64,000 nt of DNA from Marsupella aquatica (Eukaryota; Marchantiophyta): assembly GCA_973895155.1 (NCBI GenBank), contig OZ316894.1:6820001-6884000 (forward strand), written 5' to 3'. Made by a program: the position numbers and the translations under genes. The notes below the pieces were generated by a model. The model worked only from the letters and a program-made list of their open reading frames with translations. It was not told where the DNA came from and searched no databases. This document shows, in pieces, positions 21,377-33,099 of this stretch. The first letter of the stretch is position 1. Each line of letters starts with the position of its first letter.

Positions 21377-22559
21377 ATGACCGCTATGACGGATTCAAGG
21401 ACTCCTTTCTCGTTGCACATTTGCATCTTGGCTCTATTGGTCGTAGCAAGCCCTTGTAAGTGTTTTTCATTTATGGTTTCCACAATATGAATGCATAATG
21501 CCGATGCTGAATTCTTTAGGACGCTAGGACTACTTCCTCCTGGACTCACTTGTGCTTGAGAGCTCCTTTCGATTCACTTGGATATGCAATGGCCAATGCA
21601 GGTTCAATGTAGGATACCAGTGATCTGTGGCCAACAATGCAGTTTGAATGAAAATCATGTGTATATTTTGAAATACTAGAACGGGATCTGCGGTGTAGAA
21701 GGTAGGGCTGACGCTGGCTGCCTATTGCTGTCCTGGGAGGTGGATAAGACATGAACTACTGTTCTTTCTAAAACAGATGTGACAGTATACTTGTATGTAC
21801 ATGCGATTCCAGTTCATTTAAATAGGAAACTCCCTGATCTATTTCCTGTGGTCATCCTTCAGCTATTGTCTGGGCGAGGTTGAGCGCGTCTGTGGCGGGC
21901 GGCACAGAACTGGCGCAACTTTCAGTAACTGATCGCGCTGGAAGTCGAGGTCTCCTGCAATCTGGGAGTGTCAATCAGTGTGTGTACTCTCCTCACCTTG
22001 CGTCCGTTCTATCCTTCTTCTTGCAAGACGTGGTCACATGTGTCGCTTTGAGAAGTGGGATATGTTCCGGGTTGTCGACAGGCATGGCTTGTTGAGTCGC
22101 ATCGTTTTGGTCTCGTTTGAATACTCTAGAATTACTGATGTGTACTTTATAGCCTGCAGATGTCTGTATGATCATTTAAGTAAATAGTTGACATTCGTGC
22201 CATTGTCTCCTCTGCTTTTGATTACCAGTCGGTCATCTAATTTCTAGTGCAGGAGGGGAAATACTGCGGAGCTGCGGCTCACTAGAACTGTCCGTAATTT
22301 GGTTCCAGGTCCATATGACTTCTCGAAATTGGACTTCTCCAGCGTGACGTCCGTCTGCAAGGGTCCACACTACGATGCGAACACCTGCTGTTCCCCTTTC
22401 AGTAAGCTTGCATGCGGTTTTAAACCTCTAATCAACAACTACAACAGTCTTTGCCCCATTTACTTCCTGTCATACCTGGATGTGGCCGGGGGCTACCCCG
22501 CAGGAGTCTTTGTGGGTGACGGCCGTTGCAACAATGGGAACAACCTCTGTTCTTCCTGA
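21377..22559 (+). CDS. LORELEI-like (LLG) secreted Cys-rich protein, two exons
   Basis: Join of 21377-21455 and 22309-22559 (109 residues); the intron is GT-AG, phase 1. Exon 1 encodes a signal peptide (hydrophobic core 'ICILALLVVA', residues 15-24). The splice creates Cys27 of the family's C-P-x-D-F start. The mature part has eight cysteines (27, 43, 53, 54, 62, 75, 100, 107), including 'CKGPHYDANTCC' and 'YPAGVF', matching the order of the LORELEI/LLG family. Those proteins are co-receptors and chaperones of FERONIA-type receptor kinases that bind RALF peptides at the plasma membrane. Two things are odd. The stop comes two residues after the last Cys, so the usual GPI-anchor tail is absent. 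The family's Asn-Asp pair reads Asn-Asn (69-70). It may be a soluble member, or a 3' exon may be missed. Domain identity is firm; function is inferred from the family. Confidence 0.85.
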
Positions 22560-23599
22560 CTGATTCTATATTTGGCTGTGTCTAAAGCTTCTTTCGATGG
22601 TTCGCCTTAGTTAGCACCTAGCACGTATGTGGCAGTGATGCTCTGATGATAAGATCTTCAAAATACCTGGCTTTCGAAACAATAATAGTCTGTTAAACTT
22701 CTATAGAGCATAGAAATTGTCACTTCGTAAATCTCTGGAATGTAGTGTAACTTTGATTTTTGTCCGCGGACTTATGTAACTGTGTTTAATTGTGGAGCAA
22801 CTCAACTATTTCTATTTCTATTCGTCTATCTTCCTCGATCTTATTCCTGTTTATACAGTCTTCACAGATCATTTGCTTGTCTTCTACTAATGTAAAATGG
22901 ACTCCCAACCAAGTCTTCCACTGGATGATAATCTACAAGTTGAGAGTGGAATAAGACCTCAACTTGTAGTTATTCTCGTGCACCCTAATTTTCCTTACCC
23001 TAACTTTCCTTGTCTGTTGACGGGTTAAGTTCGAGAGATATATGCTGATTGTTTTCCTGCCCAAAGTCCATGAAATCAGAAGACCATGAAATCCCCGAAA
23101 CCAAAGCACCCAAGATCAGAAATATTGATTTAAGGTTGTGGGGAGCCAATTGTGCGTCTGCACTTACTATTTTTTACCGGTTCATGAAAGGTACTTTCAA
23201 AGGAAATATATCAAATGAAATCTCTGGTTCTGTGTGGGTCTAAGCAGGCCCCTGAAATCTAAGGCCGTAAAGTCGAAGCTCCTCTGAATTAAAGGACGCA
23301 ATCAGTAACGAAAATAATCTATGAAGGTTTGAGAAATTTTGTATGACAATGTCCGGGAAATCTTACCGAGACCTGTATTACCACGAATACAGGAGACGAA
23401 TACACAGGAGGAAGCAAACTGGTAATGAGCACTGCAATAAAACCCCAATTTCATTTTATGACAGAACGTTCCTTGTAAAATCAACACGAAGAACATTGGT
23501 GTCACAATTAGCTTTTGTAGAAGCAACGTTAGAATCATCTGTACCTCATGTCACCGGCAAATGCCTGTAGAGATCATCTGCGCTGCGCGTTGACGAAAT

Positions 23600-23725
23600 A
23601 CTGCAATCATACCTACGAGGATTTACAGGAGAAACGAACATTGCAATCATACCTACAAGAATTTACAGGAAGAACGAACCTTGCAAAAATGAAATTATAC
23701 TGCGATCACAGGTGCAAGAATTTAC
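23600..23725. repeat. Imperfect tandem repeat, about 40-55 bp x 3
   Basis: Three units share 'tacctac-a-gaatttacagga' followed by 'acgaac-ttgcaa'. The second and third have drifted. No coding meaning is seen. Confidence 0.6.
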
Positions 23726-25440
23726 AGGAGACCACACCTTGCAAATGTACAAGCAAGGCAATGAACACATTCGAGCCGTTAATCCCAAGACATGGGAATG
23801 ATTGATGGAGATCTAGCAAGGGTTTTGTCCACGGGTTCAGCACCAGAGTTTACATGCTTGTGCTGACAATTCATCCTTGAGAAGAGAGCCCATCCATTTC
23901 GATATATCCTGTAGCAATCAAAACCTCCGACGATGTACAGGTAGATCAAACCCGCAAGTCTACAAGCTGGTCAAGTGGGTAAGTCATTTTCGAGCAGTCA
24001 GCTTGTCCCTAATCCATCCCGATGGTAGAAACACGGTAATGATTGATGGTGAAACTATGAAGGTAGTTGTCCACCTAGTCGAGCACAGTAGTCTACATGC
24101 CTGTGCTGACAATTCATTGCATCCATCCAATTAGGTGATTCCATACAATCAATTCCACTGTCAAATCCATAGCCAGTCCCACTGCAATCTGCCATGGTAA
24201 CCCTCTGAACGCGTATAACCAAATGAGCTGAGAAAAGTTTTATATCAAGTACCACTTGGATGACTGCATCATCAGCAGCATTTAGACTGATTCACTTGGG
24301 ACCTGTGGGACGCCCCAAGGAATTGATATAAGTTCCGTCCGTGGGTGCAAGAAAGCATGACAGTCACGAACGAAAACCTACTTTGACGCATGCGTGTGAA
24401 GGTTTGAAATTTAAAAATTGGTCAAAACAGTGCCGTGCTGGGAGGGAGGAGGCAGGAAGGCATCGTCAGACATCGTATGGCATTTCATCGCACTTGTTTG
24501 CCTCGAAAGTGCTGCGAGCTCTCGAAAGCAGCAGCAGACCCGAGACTGCCATTGCACGCTTTGAAATTTCAAAAACACTCGTGTAATAGCGTACATGGAT
24601 AATCCCCATCAACCCTCACGGAATTTGTTCCTGGCGATGTCGTGTATTTGTATTACGGGTTTCCACCACAGAAGACGGAGATTCCTTCCGTCAGGATCTC
24701 CCAATTTGCTTTCCGGGCCCGCCGGCCGGATTTGCTGGAGGTCGGGGATGGAATGATGGATGGTCACACAGTTCGGGAAGCGCACACTTCTCTGGAAGAG
24801 CGTCGAGCAGTAGAGTGGCCGATTGTAGAGCCCAGCGGCTCATATGGTACAGAGGACAGAGAGCGAAAGAGTATTCAGCCATTTCAGCGCGCTGATCCGC
24901 ACCCACTGTACACAATGACGCAGCCCAATCAAAAATATGTTCCGACGCGCAACGGCCCGCTCCGCCAGGAGTTCCGGGCTTCCGGCACGTCCGTAGTGAA
25001 CCGCCTGGTCCTCCAGATATGGATGGAAGAGACAAAACATGTCTGCCCACGTTCACTTTCGTGCGACAAACTCCCGGCAAGCTTCACTGACCTCCTGCCA
25101 GAGAAGTTTGCTGTATCCATGGCATGTCTCCATGCACGACAAGCATCATGCTTCTTCTTCCCAACTTATTCGGCGTTCCGTTTGAATATTTGCCTTTTTC
25201 GCAGGCTATAGCCTACTCCTATAATCCACCTCCTATCTCGCTCGGCTGGGTCTACCACTCTACCCAGAGGGAAGTGGGAACCGACAGACTCTCCGATTCT
25301 CTACTCTCTCGAAGCCTGGAACAATTCCGTTCCCAGCAATCGCACAGCTTAATTGTCAAAGGGCGACCGAAGATGACGGAGTTGGTGCCATAACAGTTGT
25401 GTGAGGAGCGAGCACCCACTCCCCAAACCCAAAGGATAAT

Positions 25441-25474
25441 AAATGTCGTGGATTGGCACCAATCCACGACATTT
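25441..25474. repeat. 34-bp palindrome (16-bp arms, CA centre)
   Basis: AAATGTCGTGGATTGG is followed by CA and then its exact reverse complement. It lies about 780 bp upstream of the NB-ARC gene start. A perfect hairpin of this size is unlikely by chance. It could be a cruciform/hairpin, a protein-binding site or the remnant of a foldback element. Confidence 0.85.
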
Positions 25475-26254
25475 TCTTTTGGTCTCTCTTATGTTGTTCG
25501 ATGGTTTAGTCGTTCGTGTCGACGCTGTGCGTCTGATATCGAGACTACGAATACCCTGAATGTGGTGGCTGGACGATATGAGATTTAGTCGAGGGTGAAC
25601 TCCCCTTCGCCGGCGATCAAATAATCGACCTTTTGTCTATCAAGATCAAAGCATGCTGGAGCGTTGGTGCTCTATGGTCGAACAGGATGAGGATACGTTT
25701 AAAGATAATATTGCACAAGGGAATCGGAAATGTGCAGTGGTAGTGATAGGATTTGGAAACAGTTCAATTGTCGAAGGCAAAGCTCTTGTCCCGTGATGCC
25801 ATCAATATTGAGGAAAAATCTTTAATGCAATTCGGCGTCAACAGGTTTACTTTTTGCTCGCGATTGCTGCAGTCGTTTCCAGCTCATGGCAGTGCAGTGG
25901 TGCAGACGAGATTATACGGGTATTTAGAGAGGTTGGGAGACAGAAATCGACCTGAGTGAAGAGGTAGGCAATAGGCTTGGCCTCGAGATATGCAGGGATT
26001 GCTAGATGCAAAGCCATTGAAATGCGCGAAGGTTCTCCAGGCGCATTTGGTAAGCATGCCACAGATATCTCGAGATCCACTTCTGAATTCCAGGAAGAGA
26101 GAGGGAATTATATGGGATCAATGCTCAAGGTTGGACTTGAGATGGCGAACTAGCTGTTGACGGGTATTCGAGTCATATTTTTCGGAACGTTAGAAGTATA
26201 CAGTTTTATCGTTCACAATCCGCTCCGGGTAGCTAGGTATATAGGTCGTTGGTG

Positions 26255-29200
26255 ATGTCGATAAAAGGAGGGGCAAGCTCTCCCTTGGCCGCCTTCGCAG
26301 TGAAAGCATCGCTTCTAGCAGAGCAGTTGGGATCTGGGCTGTACGAAGGATGCGCAGAGGTGGAGGAGTTTCCATCCATGGTTGAGACAATTCGGTTGAA
26401 GCACAATGTCTGGACCATGGAGCTAAAGAAATATGGGATGCCGGGAGAGAATCTGGTGGTGCCCCTCATTCAGGCGGCCACCAAGAAGCTTCGAGAAGAG
26501 GAAACTCGGCTGAGAAGGTTGCACAGCAGCTGCTACATGAAATGCTTCGCAGCTAGCAGGTTTATGTTTCCGAAGGACCTCGCAACCACCATTCAGGGTG
26601 TAATTGACGTGCTCGAGAACCTCCCCCTCCTCTTAAAAGAGAGTATAGAAAACTCGGAGGAAAACCTCTTTGCCACTTTGTCGATGACTAAAGACGTAGA
26701 GGGTTATTCGAAACTAATAAATGAGCCCGATTTCGAAGACGAACCTCCTATTCCGCCGCAACAACCTCGATCCAGTCCTCGAAGAAAACAATGCAGGCTA
26801 CCGTTTACAGCGGACGAGCGTTGGGTTACGAAAAATTTGTCCATGTTGGAAGTGCAGCAAGCTTTAGAAAGGGAGAACGGGCCACATGTCGTCGTTCTCC
26901 ACGGCGGTCCTGGAACGGGCAAATCTAGTCTCGCAAGACATCTTGCTCTGTATTATGCCGATGGTGGAGCTGGATCACAGTACTTTAACGACGGTGTTTT
27001 CTACCTTTCTTGTAGTGGGGGTGTGGATATCAAAGCCAAGCAACTGGAGCTTTTGTACATTTTAAACTACCCCCTTCACCTTTTGCTAACCAGCGGGGAA
27101 TCGCAGCAACTCAATGGCGCAGGGATTCACAAGAAACTGGTTGAACACATGGACGACAAGGATGCCCTGGTAGTGCTCGACAATGTGGAGGACTGCGACC
27201 TGCTGCAGCACTTGCTGGTGCCCAGCCCACGCGTGAAGTATCTCGTCACCTCGGAGCTCAAATTACTCTGGGCAGATACTTTGAATCTTCGTGTTCCGCC
27301 ACTCCAGACGAGCGATGCTCGGGAGATTCTGGTCCGGCATTTGGACCTTTATCCGCCGAGTGGATCCCCTGAGAGCGCTATTCCATCCTACCTCCAGGTA
27401 CTTCAAAATCCTACCATTCACATCCTGCACATTCCAGAATTTCAAAATTCTTACTTACTTTCTGGAAACATACGGTTTCTCTCTGTTTCGTCGGAAAGAG
27501 CCTACCCTTATCTCCAGAGCTGAAACACTGCATCGCCATATTTGAGTACGGCTTGAATTTATTCAAAAGCACCTGTTGTTATGACTGAAATGAGCTTGAC
27601 TATGCAGTGGAATACGTGCGCTATATTTGTCTTCAGTAATGAATCTCTCTGCATCTCCTCGGAAATCTGGCACTGTCAAGTGTCTCACTACAGAGAAATT
27701 CTCGTATTCTACTCACCGTTTGTCGTGAGTGGTAACCGCACTTTGAATCGAGAGACTTGGCTTAATCGAGAATCAAACTGATGGAGTCGACCTACAAATG
27801 CATATATGCAAACTTCGATTGGCTACAAGCTTCGACCAAACTGATTTGCATGGGGTCGAAATTGTGTGGAATTCATGTGCAACGAACGTATTTCATATCA
27901 TTCTTCGTCTATGCTTGCGCCTAATCGCGGAGAGTTGGACAGTTGAGAACAGGCGGCTCAAATTGGAAAAGCGATAGTGGAACTTTAGCGCACAGGAAAA
28001 ACGGTGGTCGCATGTAGAGCTCATATGTCTGATCTCTTCTATGATTGCCACAACATTGGATTCCGGGTGGGCAGAACCCAGCTCACCCACTTTTCTTCAG
28101 CAAATTCTGAACGTACAAGTTTCATAAATCTTACTCCTTGAAGCTGACGGGTTGCGTTCCTGATGCAGAGAGTAGCAGATGCCCTGATCACAGCAACTGG
28201 GGCTAACCCGCTGGCATTGGTGAGCCTGTCTCTAGCAATTAGGAGACGGAGTGCTGGTTGTAGCACCGAGACAAGCGTGTGGCAGGACGTCGAGAAAAAA
28301 TTCCGAAACATACTGCACGCGGAGAATGACAGCACCAGCACCCTCGGAGAGCTGCACACAAGGAAGGTGGCTGTTGCCATTACCTTGGCTGTGGATCACT
28401 TACCATCAGAAGCGAAATCAATACTCTTTGCCGTAGCGGCATTTGACGACTTGCCAATTCCAGAGATAGTGGTACGCCTCCTCGTGAACTGCACGGATGG
28501 CCCAACCTCGAGCTTCGCAAAATGGAGAGATTACTTGACAGAAACTGGACTCATCCAGCAACAATACCAGACTGTTCCATGGAGTAGCGCTCAGCAGAGC
28601 ACACTCACCATCCACGGCATTCGAAAGCACTGTGTGAAAGCTACGAATAAGAAGGAGATCGGGCGAATGATCGACAATTTGCTAAGCCGTTTGCAACCTG
28701 GGAACCAAAGGTCGAAAGAGGAAATTCTTGACTCAGACACAGCTCTGATGGCTGCGCTTTTCGTTGTGTATGGCGAAGCGGTAGTGGCAAAAAGGGCAGC
28801 AGCCACGCTGGGGGTGTCTGACTTCAGTCACATGGGGAGTTTAATCCTTACTTGGTTGGCACCTCTTGTCTCGATGCTGGAAGTCGCCGATCATCAAGAG
28901 GAGTGGCAGCAACAGTTTCACATGACCCACATTCTGGCAAGACAGGTGAGTGCTCATGTGCAGGAACTCATCAGCTCCGTTTCGTTTTTTAGTGTTTGAA
29001 TTGATCTCTCCCTTAGGTGTTAGGACCCTTAACGCGGAAATGAACTTGATGTAACATTCGATCCATTCAGTATCTGGTTCGGAATCAATTGGGACATGGA
29101 GGAGTTTGTCTGGACTACGGTGACCACCCTGGGCAATCCCCAGTCTTTGGACGAAGCGAGTGAAGATAAAAAATTCATCATTTTCTCGAATTGAAGCACC

Positions 29201-32200
29201 ATGACGACCATCACGATCCCTTAGGTTCTTACATTGATACGAATCTATATGCTGGATGGGAGGACAATTGATTCGTTCCCGTTTTACGAATGCAGGTGAT
29301 CTTGGAGTTCATTTGCCATGGAAATCCAGAGGATGGCATCACGGGATTGTTGGCTCTGCCCGAAGCTGCACTCACCGTTTGTTGGGCTCTGGCCGTGCAT
29401 GCCCTCGACAAGCCCCTCATTCTCGTAAGCGACGGTATCATGCAGGAACTGCTCACTTTGTTGGGCAGAAACATAGACCCTCCAACCCAAAAGAACGCAG
29501 CTTGGGCTCTAGCAAACATCGCCGTGTCCGACGAATTCAAACCCTACAATCTAGCACGGTTCCCAGGTAACATATAGGCTTCCATTTGCGTCACTGCCAT
29601 GTTTTCATCAACATATTCCTCAATTTGAAGGACACAGATTGTTTCGTCTAGATTGGAGAGGACAAGAACGGATTCAAAGTGGCCGAATCCCTTTCTTTGA
29701 TTCAGTTGTTTTAAAGATTGCTGAGACGGGCACCAATGAATCGTAATGGTCCCATAGTCGCAAACATGGTGAAAAATAATTGATGATAGAGAAATACTTG
29801 ACGAAAAAATTATTGTTAAATGGAAAAAGTAAGTTGTTTCAGGAATAATATTGGATGGAAAACTTCAGTTCTCATGGAAAAATTGTTAACCTTTGACCGT
29901 TTGACGAACGTAATGAATCGGAAGTGCAGGCTTCCTCGAGGGATTCGTGCGGCTACTGGGCCATGCCAACGACGCATACAATGACATTCAGAGCATTGCA
30001 GCATGGACATTGATGGTGGTGGCTGAGGCGGAGGACAATCGAGTGGAGCTAGCAGCATTTCCCGGGGCACTACAGGGGCTTGTAAGATTGCTGAGTAAGG
30101 CTGGAACTGCTGAGGCCGTGAAATCGGACACTCTGAGCAATGCGGCCTGGGCATTGGCCAACATTACTGTAGCTAGGGAGAACAGGACTACTGTTGCAGC
30201 TCTTCCGGGCGCCTTGCAGGTATTAATGAATCCGATTCACTTCAAGTTCGGTTTTGGTCCAGAGGAACTTTTAAACATCGAATTCTTAGGTTTCAAAAAT
30301 TTAGTGAAGTCTCAATATGGGATACGATTTGAGTGATCGCACTCTCTGGACATGACACAGGCTTTGCTGAGAGATAAACGTTGTATCCTGACTAACAGTT
30401 TGGTTCGAAACAGTCTTTTGTTTCGAACCGATGGATTAGGCTTGAGAAGACCTCCTTATGTTCCGTGTTGTTACAATTCCTTACGTTAATTTTGCAAATG
30501 AGTATCCGGCTTGGACTTATTCTATGCTCCCTGAATCACCTAACGGAGTGTGACGACCACATCACGATTGCAACTTTTTTGAAAATGACGAACCTTGCTT
30601 CACGAGGGCTAGCTTCTAAGAATTAAGGGGTACATGCAGGGTCTGGTGAGGCTGTTGGGGAAGGACATGAGCCCGTGCACACAGGGCAAAGCAGCATGGG
30701 CACTAGCCAACATGGCCGAGGCAGAGGATAACAAACTCAGAATTGCGCCATTTCCAGGTGCTTTGGAAGGCCTCGTGAGGCTTCTCGGTGTAGAGGAACT
30801 GAACCACAACCTGCTTTCCACACATCAGCATCGCAACGAGCGTTTGGCATCCGCAATGGCCTTGGGAAATTTAAATGCAGCTTGGGCTCTAGCCAGCCTC
30901 TCAGATTGCAAGGAGCTTCAGGTAAAAACAAAGATTCGTGGTTTTTCAGGGCATGCGCACTCTTAATCACTTCCAGATCGTTCTTCAGAGTCGCACAGCT
31001 ATCACGCGGCAATTGGAGAACTTGAACACCGAATTTTTACCAATTTTCATAAACCATATCTCAGTTGATAATATTAGGATTTTCAATTTATTAAATTTTT
31101 GTGTCATGCAGATAATCATAGCCAAACACCCAGGAGCACTTAAAGGGTTAGTGCGACTGTTGAGTAAGGATGTGAACTCACAAACGAGATGCTCTGCAGC
31201 GTGGGCTCTAGTGCACCTAGCTGAAGCTGTGGAGAATAAGGTTGCCATAGTTTCAATTCCAGGAGCTGTGGAGGGTCTGGTGAGTCTTTTAGATCTGAAT
31301 GATTCTATGCAAAACCATCGAGATATACAGCAACATGCTACATGGACTTGGCGAAATTTGAGTGCAGCATGGGCCCTAGGCAGCCTCGCTGAGATTGAGG
31401 TGAACAAAGCCATCGTTGCAGCATGTCCTGGTACGTGGAAGCCTCCGTCATTCTCATTTTGTTCTATCTGCTGACGAATCTCATACGTCCTGCAAGATAG
31501 GAAAGTGGATTACTGGAGCCTGGTATCCAATGCTAGCCACCCCTGAATTTCCCACAACGATTGTCTGCCGGAAGGAACTAATTGGATTTGTTTTCCAGGT
31601 GCGTTGAAGGGGCTCGTAGGATTACTGAAGAATGTCAACCTGAACATTCAGAGTCGTGCAGTATGGGCTTTGGCCAACATATCAGCAGCTGAAATCCATC
31701 AAGAAACTATAGCAATGTTCCCTGGAGCTTTGCAGGGCTTGATAGCTTTACTGAGCAAGGACGTTCACCCACACACCCAGGGCAATGTAGCGCGGGCGTT
31801 GGCACATATTGTGGAGGCCGGGAAAAACAGGGCTATTGTGGCGAAGTTTCCAGGGGCATTAGAGGGGCTGGTGTGGCTGCTTGGGAAGGATGTGAGCTCG
31901 TATCACACCCAAAACAACGCAGCCCGGGCTTTGGCAACCATGGCAAGTCTGGAAGAGAACCAGGAGGGAATTGCTAGCTGCCCCGGAGCTCTGGAAGGGC
32001 TGGTGAGGCTGTTGGGTATTGATGACGACCCTGCGGTACAGATTAATGCTGCATGGGCCCTCGCTAACTTGGCAGAGGCGAACGCCAACAAGATTAAGAT
32101 CTCCTCCGTCCCCGGAGCCGTGGAGAGACTTCTCGCTCTGCTGGAGGAGGAAGTGGATGCCAGTGTGCAAGCAGTGGCAGCCAGGACGTTGACTCAAATT

Positions 32201-33099
32201 GCGGCACAAACAAGCAACCGGCTGATTTTGAGTTCAGGAGAGGCTTACAGGAGTCGTGCTGTTGTCAACATCGAGATGGAGAACTACCCACAGGCCCTCG
32301 CAGATCTTAACAGAGCCAACAACTTACAGCCAGATAACCCTTACACTTTCAGGTAAGCAGGAGACACTCCGATGGCAATTTTTCTTTTCCGTGCTGTATT
32401 CCGAATAAATTTGCGTAGCTGCTGGAACAAATTAGGCAGCGGAAAGTAACAGTATTCTAGTTTGGCTGCACACAAGTTATTGGATTCTTTCATTTCGTAT
32501 GAAACAATTCTTCTTGTTTATTGCTTGATCTCTGGTACTCCTAACTGGCTTTCCGGTCGTCCAATAGAGTCTTGTTACGTCCTTTTTTACAATGCTCAGG
32601 TGATAAGCTTCGCAAGTCTCGCTTAATGACTGGATTGTTTGAGATGAATTTAAGGTGATTCGTTTGGTCCCATGACCCATAGAATGTTCAAAGGGTTTTT
32701 GGCGAGTAACGACACTCTCTATGGACATACAGTTGGAGGAGATTCGTGAAAGTTATGTTAAAAGATTACGATGGAGCTCTATCCGATGCCAACAGAGCCA
32801 TCCTGCTGCAGGAGCACAAGCCATTCCACTGGCAGGAGCGAGGGGTGTTGAAACGTGTGATGGGGAACCTGGAAGGAGCTCTAGTGGACTTGGATAGAGC
32901 CTTGGAGATCAACCCAGACGACTACGAATCTCTGAAGCACCGAGCACTTGTGAAGTTTCTAATGCACGACAGGGCAGGGGCCTGTTTGGATGCAGAACAG
33001 GCAATGTCCACGAAGCCTGCCCACCTGGAGGATCCTGGCTATGGTGCAAGTTTTCTGGGAGGCCTTGGAGTGGAGTTTCTCGTCTACAAACTCAAGTGA
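26255..33099 (+). CDS. NB-ARC - armadillo - TPR protein (non-LRR NLR-like), eight exons
   Basis: Exons: 26255-27397, 28169-28945, 29296-29566, 29930-30219, 30640-30921, 31112-31430, 31599-32352, 32733-33099. All introns are GT-AG and all junctions keep frame (phases 0, 0, 1, 0, 0, 1, 2), giving 1400 residues. Residues 1-200 are helical and of unknown type. The STAND-type NTPase follows: Walker A GGPGTGKSS (217-225), kinase-2 'ALVVLDNVED' (304-313), RNBS-B-like 'VKYLVTSE' (327-334) and GLPL-like 'GANPLAL' (392-398). 'IHG' (529-531) sits where the MHD motif is expected. About 641-1230 is an armadillo array with recurring 'PGALxGLVRLL' and 'NAAWALANxA' helices. About 1235-1400 holds TPR units ('DYDGALSDANRAI', 'NLEGALVDLDRALEINPDD'). 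Plant NB-ARC proteins are ATP/ADP switches in immunity; here ARM/TPR repeats would replace LRRs as sensor or scaffold. No stop or frameshift is seen. Its role in immunity is inferred. Confidence 0.85.

Larger units (their letters stand above)
22560..26254. other. Intergenic, no gene supported
   Basis: Mixed composition, with a GC-richer patch at about 24640-25250 whose overlapping frames on both strands match nothing I recognise. It holds small repeats (23600-23725, and a 90-bp block ending 'gtgctgacaattcat' at about 23870 and 24115) and a 34-bp palindrome at 25441. The last few hundred bases should contain the promoter of the NB-ARC gene. I see no certain TATA box: 'gtatata' at 26237 is too close to the ATG. 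Confidence 0.5.

Noticed and set aside
24642-25211. Long open frames on both strands in a GC-richer patch
   Set aside because: Overlapping frames of similar length in five of six readings, with no motif, signal peptide or splice pattern; typical of stop-poor GC-rich DNA.
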